Positions 62,125 through 64,000 of a stretch of DNA of 64,000 nt are shown here, one piece after another. The stretch comes from Pantoea eucalypti. Its GTDB lineage: Bacteria > Pseudomonadota > Gammaproteobacteria > Enterobacterales > Enterobacteriaceae. The notes below the pieces were generated by a model. The model searched no databases and was not told the DNA's origin. It saw only the letters and a list, made by a program, of their open reading frames with translations. A program made the translations under genes and the position numbers. The stretch spans positions 3,348,001 to 3,412,000 of the forward strand of contig NZ_CP045720.1 of NCBI RefSeq assembly GCF_009646115.1. The letters run 5' to 3'. Each line of letters opens with the position of its first letter. The stretch's first letter is position 1.

Positions 62125-63476
62125 GTTCCTTTCTCCTTTAAGCTCTGTACTACCTGCTCCATGGCGGCACTACGCGAGCCTTTTATCAGGACGGTAATTT
62201 CTGAGTGTTCGGACAACAATTGACGCAAACGTTCAGTCAGCGCTGTCTTATCGCTGAAATGTTCGCCAGCTTTGCTGTTTTCACTAATAAAATGGCTGAA
62301 TTTTCCGCAGCTCAGTACGCGATCAATACCTGCATCACGTGCCGCATCCCCGATTTCGCGGTGACATTTTTCGGTCTCATCACCCAGTTCCGCCATATCG
62401 CCGGCGACCAGCACCCGGTAGCCCGGCATCTCTGACAGGACCTGGACGGCGGCGGTCATCGATCCGACATTCGCGTTATAACTGTCATCCAGCAGCAGCT
62501 GATGCGCAGAGAGGCGCACCGGGAACAGGCGACCTGGCACCGACTGCAGGTTTTTCAGCCCCTGCTGAACGGCGCTAAGCGGGGCATCCACTGACAGGGC
62601 CAGAGCCGCCGCAGCCAGTGCGTTGGCGATGTTATGCCGACCCGGCAACGGCAGCACAATCTCAGCCTCACCACGCGGTGTCTTCATCACAAAATGGGTG
62701 CCGTCCTGCGCAATGCGGATATCACGGGCAGAGAAATCACACGCTGCCGCCTGCGGCGAGAAGCGCCACACGGTTTTGTCCTGCAGCGTGGTCTGCCAGT
62801 TTGGCCAGTCGTTGCTTTCCTCATTGAGAATCGCAATGCCATTCGCCGGTAAGCCCTGAAAAATCTCGCCCTTGGCTTTAGCGACACCCGCCAGCGAACC
62901 AAAGCCTTCCAGATGGGCCGCTGCCAGGTTATTCACCAGCGCGCTTTCCGGTTTAACCAGGTCGGTGGTGTAGGCGATTTCGCCCTGATGATTAGCGCCA
63001 AGCTCAATTACCGCATACTGATGCTCTGCGGTCAGACGCAGCAGCGTCATCGGCACGCCATAATCGTTGTTGAGATTGCCTGCGGTGTAGAGCGTCTCAC
63101 CGCACTCACGCAGAATCGCTGCCGTCATCTCTTTAACCGACGTTTTGCCGGACGAGCCGGTCAGCGCCACGACGCGGGCAGTGGACTGCTGACGAACCCA
63201 GGCACTCAGTCGGCCAAAAGCAAGTCGGGTATCTTCCACGACGACCTGAGGCACAGAGACAGGTAAATGCTTACTGACCAGTAACGCCTGTGCGCCACTG
63301 TCAATGGCCTCTTCAGCGAAGTCATGGGCATCAAAACGTTCGCCCACCAGCGCGACAAACAGACTGCCTGCTGTCACTTTGCGGGTATCCGTCGTTACGT
63401 CATTCAGGGTTAAATCACTGCCGTGCAGCGTTCCGCCGGTGATCTCCGCAAGCGTTTTTAATGAAACCGGAATCAT
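62118..63476 (-). CDS. murF: UDP-MurNAc-tripeptide--D-Ala-D-Ala ligase
   Basis: Last cytoplasmic Mur ligase, adding the D-Ala-D-Ala dipeptide made by DdlB. The 452 residues equal E. coli MurF. Motifs: [17 protein letters not shown]-loop [27 protein letters not shown] and [12 protein letters not shown]. Its start overlaps the murE stop by four bases, so murE-murF translation is coupled. Confidence 0.97.
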   Translation of the reverse strand: MIPVSLKTLAEITGGTLHGSDLTLNDVTTDTRKVTAGSLFVALVGERFDAHDFAEEAIDSGAQALLVSKHLPVSVPQVVVEDTRLAFGRLSAWVRQQSTARVVALTGSSGKTSVKEMTAAILRECGETLYTAGNLNNDYGVPMTLLRLTAEHQYAVIELGANHQGEIAYTTDLVKPESALVNNLAAAHLEGFGSLAGVAKAKGEIFQGLPANGIAILNEESNDWPNWQTTLQDKTVWRFSPQAAACDFSARDIRIAQDGTHFVMKTPRGEAEIVLPLPGRHNIANALAAAALALSVDAPLSAVQQGLKNLQSVPGRLFPVRLSAHQLLLDDSYNANVGSMTAAVQVLSEMPGYRVLVAGDMAELGDETEKCHREIGDAARDAGIDRVLSCGKFSHFISENSKAGEHFSDKTALTERLRQLLSEHSEITVLIKGSRSAAMEQVVQSLKEKGTC

Positions 63477-64000
63477 GCTGCGCCTCCCAGCAGTGCCGCA
63501 ACCGTGGCACGATCGGAGTAGTCGAGACGGCGATTGCCGATGATCTGATAATCTTCGTGGCCTTTACCGGCCACCAGTACGATATCGTCAGGCTGAGCCT
63601 GCATGATGGTGTTAGTGACGGCCTGCGCGCGGCCAGACACCAGCCGGGCGCGGCCCGGATCCAGCAAACCGGTCAGAATATCGTTAACAATCGCCTGCGG
63701 ATCTTCGCTGCGCGGATTGTCGTCGGTAATCACCACCACATCCGCATATTGCTCAGCAATCGCGCCCATTAATGGTCGTTTGCCTTTGTCACGATCGCCA
63801 CCGCAGCCAAACAGACACCACAGTTTGCCTTTGCAGTGCAGGCGGGCTGCTTCCAGCGCTTTTTCCAGCGCATCCGGCGTATGGGCATAATCCACCACGA
63901 CCGTCGGTTTTCCTGCGGCGCTGAACACTTCCATACGCCCGTTGACCGGCTGCAACTGCGGTGCAACGTTGATCAGCGTCGCCAGCGGATAATCCAGTGA
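63473..64000 (-). CDS. murE: UDP-MurNAc-L-Ala-D-Glu--mDAP ligase, partial
   Basis: C-terminal part of MurE, about 175 residues, running off the right edge of the window; the start and ATP-binding half lie outside. It adds meso-diaminopimelate to UDP-MurNAc-dipeptide. The C-terminal domain is clear: [37 protein letters not shown], and the mDAP-selecting DDNPRSEDP, which contains the DNPR motif typical of Gram-negative MurE. The frame stays open to position 64000, so the internal ATG at 63955 is not the real start. Confidence 0.95.
   Translation of the reverse strand, partial: SLDYPLATLINVAPQLQPVNGRMEVFSAAGKPTVVVDYAHTPDALEKALEAARLHCKGKLWCLFGCGGDRDKGKRPLMGAIAEQYADVVVITDDNPRSEDPQAIVNDILTGLLDPGRARLVSGRAQAVTNTIMQAQPDDIVLVAGKGHEDYQIIGNRRLDYSDRATVAALLGGAA

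Overview
The window reads as a chromosomal segment of a member of the Enterobacterales, most likely Erwiniaceae (Pantoea- or Erwinia-like). The gene order follows the E. coli yadH-can-hpt-cueO-speED-acnB-lpdA-aceFE-pdhR-aroP-ampED-nadC-guaC-secA-ftsZ-mur region in inverted orientation. Protein sequences are close to E. coli but not identical, and several E. coli loci are replaced by accessory genes. The genus call is an inference from conserved order, plant-associated accessory functions (phenolic acid decarboxylase, GH43) and CRISPR-like repeats resembling the Erwinia type I-E repeat.

Layout. 0-1.5 kb: a membrane acyltransferase. 1.5-10.1 kb: yadGH ABC exporter, can, hpt, a cystathionine gamma-synthase family enzyme (gcd lies here in E. 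coli K-12), cueO with a CueR-type promoter, yacC, speE, speD. 10.2-18.8 kb: an accessory divergent catabolic cluster inserted between speD and yacL. One arm is D-threonate-type kinase, PdxA2-type dehydrogenase and a DeoR regulator. The other arm is an iron alcohol dehydrogenase, a DapA-family aldolase, an SSS symporter, a cytoplasmic Asp-box sialidase-like protein and an SDR. 18.8-24.1 kb: yacL, acnB, padC and its divergent LysR regulator.

24.1-26.4 kb: a small AT-rich island between the LysR gene and lpdA. It is bounded by degenerate type I-E CRISPR-like repeats and holds a tightly coupled three-gene operon of unknown function, whose first gene appears 5'-truncated, plus a multiply broken IS481-family transposase. 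This is the most unusual part of the window.

26.4-35.4 kb: lpdA, aceF, aceE and pdhR encode the pyruvate dehydrogenase complex and its regulator, with a perfect PdhR operator; aroP follows with tandem TyrR-like boxes. 35.5-37.9 kb: an accessory GPH symporter/GH43 arabinosidase pair. 37.9-50.4 kb: ampE, ampD, nadC, ppdD-hofB-hofC, guaC, coaE-zapD-yacG, mutT, secA, secM. 50.6-64 kb: lpxC and the division/cell wall cluster from ftsZ back to murE, which runs off the right edge. Overlapping stop/start codons link nearly all genes of that cluster.

No rRNA, tRNA, intact mobile element or cas gene was recognised.
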